From contig JAJCYX010000120.1 of assembly GCA_029262715.1 (NCBI GenBank), positions 1 through 6,130 of the forward strand: 6,130 nucleotides of DNA, given 5' to 3'. Below the pieces are notes generated by a model. It had not been told where the DNA came from, did no database searches, and saw only the letters and a program-made list of their open reading frames with translations. This DNA is from Chloroflexota bacterium (lineage in GTDB: Bacteria > Chloroflexota > Dehalococcoidia > Lucifugimonadales > Lucifugimonadaceae). This document shows, in pieces, positions 5,075 to 6,130 of the stretch. Position 1 is the stretch's first letter; every line of letters starts with the position of its first letter. Position numbers and translations under genes: made by a program.

Positions 5075-6130
5075 TCAGGTTACCTCTGGTGCAAGCACAG
5101 CTCGCCACATCTTCTCGAACAGGCTTCGCTGCACTTCATCGGGTAGGCCGCTGGTATCCACACGCACAACCGCATCAGCTTCGTCCGCTGCCGGTGGCTC
5201 CCAGTACTGGACCTGCCTGGCATGAATCTCTGGCCGTCCCTCGGACTCCGATTCACCGCTTGAGTAGCGGGGCTCCAGTCGCTTTATCGCTTCGTCGTCG
5301 GCAAGCGAACTCTCGATGATGACCGTCATCACACCGGCACGACGCCCGATCTCAAGTGACCTTTTCCTGAAATCGCGCCGTGTGTGGGTCCCGTCCAAAA
5401 TCACCGAACTGCCATCGGCCAACGCCGCCGTCGCCCTGCGGTGCATCTCGTCGTACGTGCGCCGTGACATCTCAGGGGTGTAGATGCCGCCCGACAGGTC
5501 CGAACAACTTCGCTCCGTTGGGCCAATTCCGGCAAGCTCACGCCGAATAGCGTCCGTCTGCAGATGAACCACTCCCCACTGCTCAGCAATCAGCTTGGCA
5601 AGCGTGCTCTTTCCTGTGCCGGTCACACCGGCGGTAATCGCCAGGAACTGCGGTCTTTCATGCGCAACGATCTCGCCGGCCAGTTGAAGATAGGCACTGG
5701 CGTTTCGGACATGCTCCAGCCGTTTATGGCTTTCGGCCTGCTCCGCCATGATCGATGCAGCCATACACCTGACCATGGCGCGATACGACTCGTAGAACGG
5801 CAGTAGTGGTTCGATGTCGGGATCGGCCGCCGCATCTATGTAGGTCTCCACGAGGGTTTGCGCCAAATCGGGACGACCAAGCCGCTTCAGGTCCATCGAA
5901 AGAAATGCCAGATCTGCCGCTGGGTCGATGAAGACAAAGCTGTCATTGAACTCGATGCAGTCGATGATCTGGATCGACCACTCTTCGGACGATGAACGCT
6001 CAAGAAAGATGTTGCCTGCATGCAGGTCACCGTGGCACATGCGGGGCTTGTCGACTGAGCGTCGCTGCGTGATCAGCCTGCTGCGTTGTCGGATAAACTC
6101 GTTTGCATACGCCGAGATGCTGTCGAACGC
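5075..6130 (-). CDS. APH-like kinase fused to P-loop kinase (5' truncated)
   Basis: The - strand frame is open from the window edge at 6130 to the TGA at 5077-5075, giving 351 visible residues; the N-terminal part lies outside. The first visible section is the C-terminal lobe of an aminoglycoside-phosphotransferase-like kinase: catalytic loop HGDLHAGN at residues 33-40, then the metal-binding segment IIDCIEFND and IDPAADLAFL. From about residue 160 an AAA_33-type nucleotide kinase domain follows: P-loop GVTGTGKST at 168-176, QTDAIRREL near 191, and the VILDGTHTRRDFR strand near 243. This matches proteins annotated as bifunctional aminoglycoside phosphotransferase/ATP-binding protein, usually about 500-530 residues. 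The real substrate of the family is not established, and resistance to aminoglycosides should not be assumed. An internal ATG at 6040 is not the start, since family-like sequence (FDSISAYANEFI) continues upstream of it. The gene is convergent with the transaldolase-like gene. Confidence 0.88.
   Translation of the reverse strand, partial: AFDSISAYANEFIRQRSRLITQRRSVDKPRMCHGDLHAGNIFLERSSSEEWSIQIIDCIEFNDSFVFIDPAADLAFLSMDLKRLGRPDLAQTLVETYIDAAADPDIEPLLPFYESYRAMVRCMAASIMAEQAESHKRLEHVRNASAYLQLAGEIVAHERPQFLAITAGVTGTGKSTLAKLIAEQWGVVHLQTDAIRRELAGIGPTERSCSDLSGGIYTPEMSRRTYDEMHRRATAALADGSSVILDGTHTRRDFRKRSLEIGRRAGVMTVIIESSLADDEAIKRLEPRYSSGESESEGRPEIHARQVQYWEPPAADEADAVVRVDTSGLPDEVQRSLFEKMWRAVLAPEVT

Noticed and set aside
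4806..5319. Short open frames on both strands across the repeat-rich gap
   Set aside because: They run through palindromes or antisense to the kinase gene, lack ribosome binding sites, and show composition expected of repeats.

Overview
The window is a moderately GC-rich bacterial chromosomal segment with four genes on the + strand, followed by one gene on the - strand that runs off the right edge. No mobile element, CRISPR array, tRNA or rRNA is visible. The gene set is a FAD/Fe-S oxidoreductase of the glycolate/D-lactate oxidase type, a tandem universal stress protein, an exported DUF3179 lipoprotein, a transaldolase-like protein and an APH-like kinase fused to a P-loop kinase. This would suit a Chloroflexota lineage such as the marine SAR202/Dehalococcoidia group. 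That assignment is an impression from gene content only; no marker gene is present.

Layout. Positions 1-1315 hold the C-terminal half of the FAD/Fe-S oxidoreductase (two iron-sulfur motifs and two CCG domains). Positions 1420-2241 encode a two-domain universal stress protein, most likely starting at a TTG codon behind a strong ribosome binding site. Positions 2297-3829 encode a DUF3179 lipoprotein whose frame is interrupted once, by TGA at 3089-3091. Positions 3944-4708 encode a divergent transaldolase-family protein. Positions 4709-5074 form a non-coding gap between convergent genes, packed with palindromes, a direct repeat and a G-quadruplex motif. Positions 5075-6130 (- strand) encode the C-terminal part of the APH/P-loop kinase.

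The main finding is the DUF3179 gene. The TGA falls exactly where family members carry the first cysteine of a conserved CxxCG motif, which turns it into (U)xxCG. The frame is intact on both sides and the downstream half is fully family-like. A 6-bp perfect hairpin with a 6-nt loop begins 15 nt after the TGA, within the range of a bacterial SECIS element. The simplest reading is an undescribed, or little described, selenocysteine-containing DUF3179 lipoprotein. A recent nonsense mutation or a sequencing error remains possible. If selenocysteine is inserted, the U265/C268 pair would be the only redox pair in the mature protein apart from the lipid-bearing Cys27.

The four + strand genes are separated by about 55-115 nt and share no obvious pathway. 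They may be co-oriented neighbours rather than one tight operon. The repeat-rich gap probably marks the end of both convergent transcription units.
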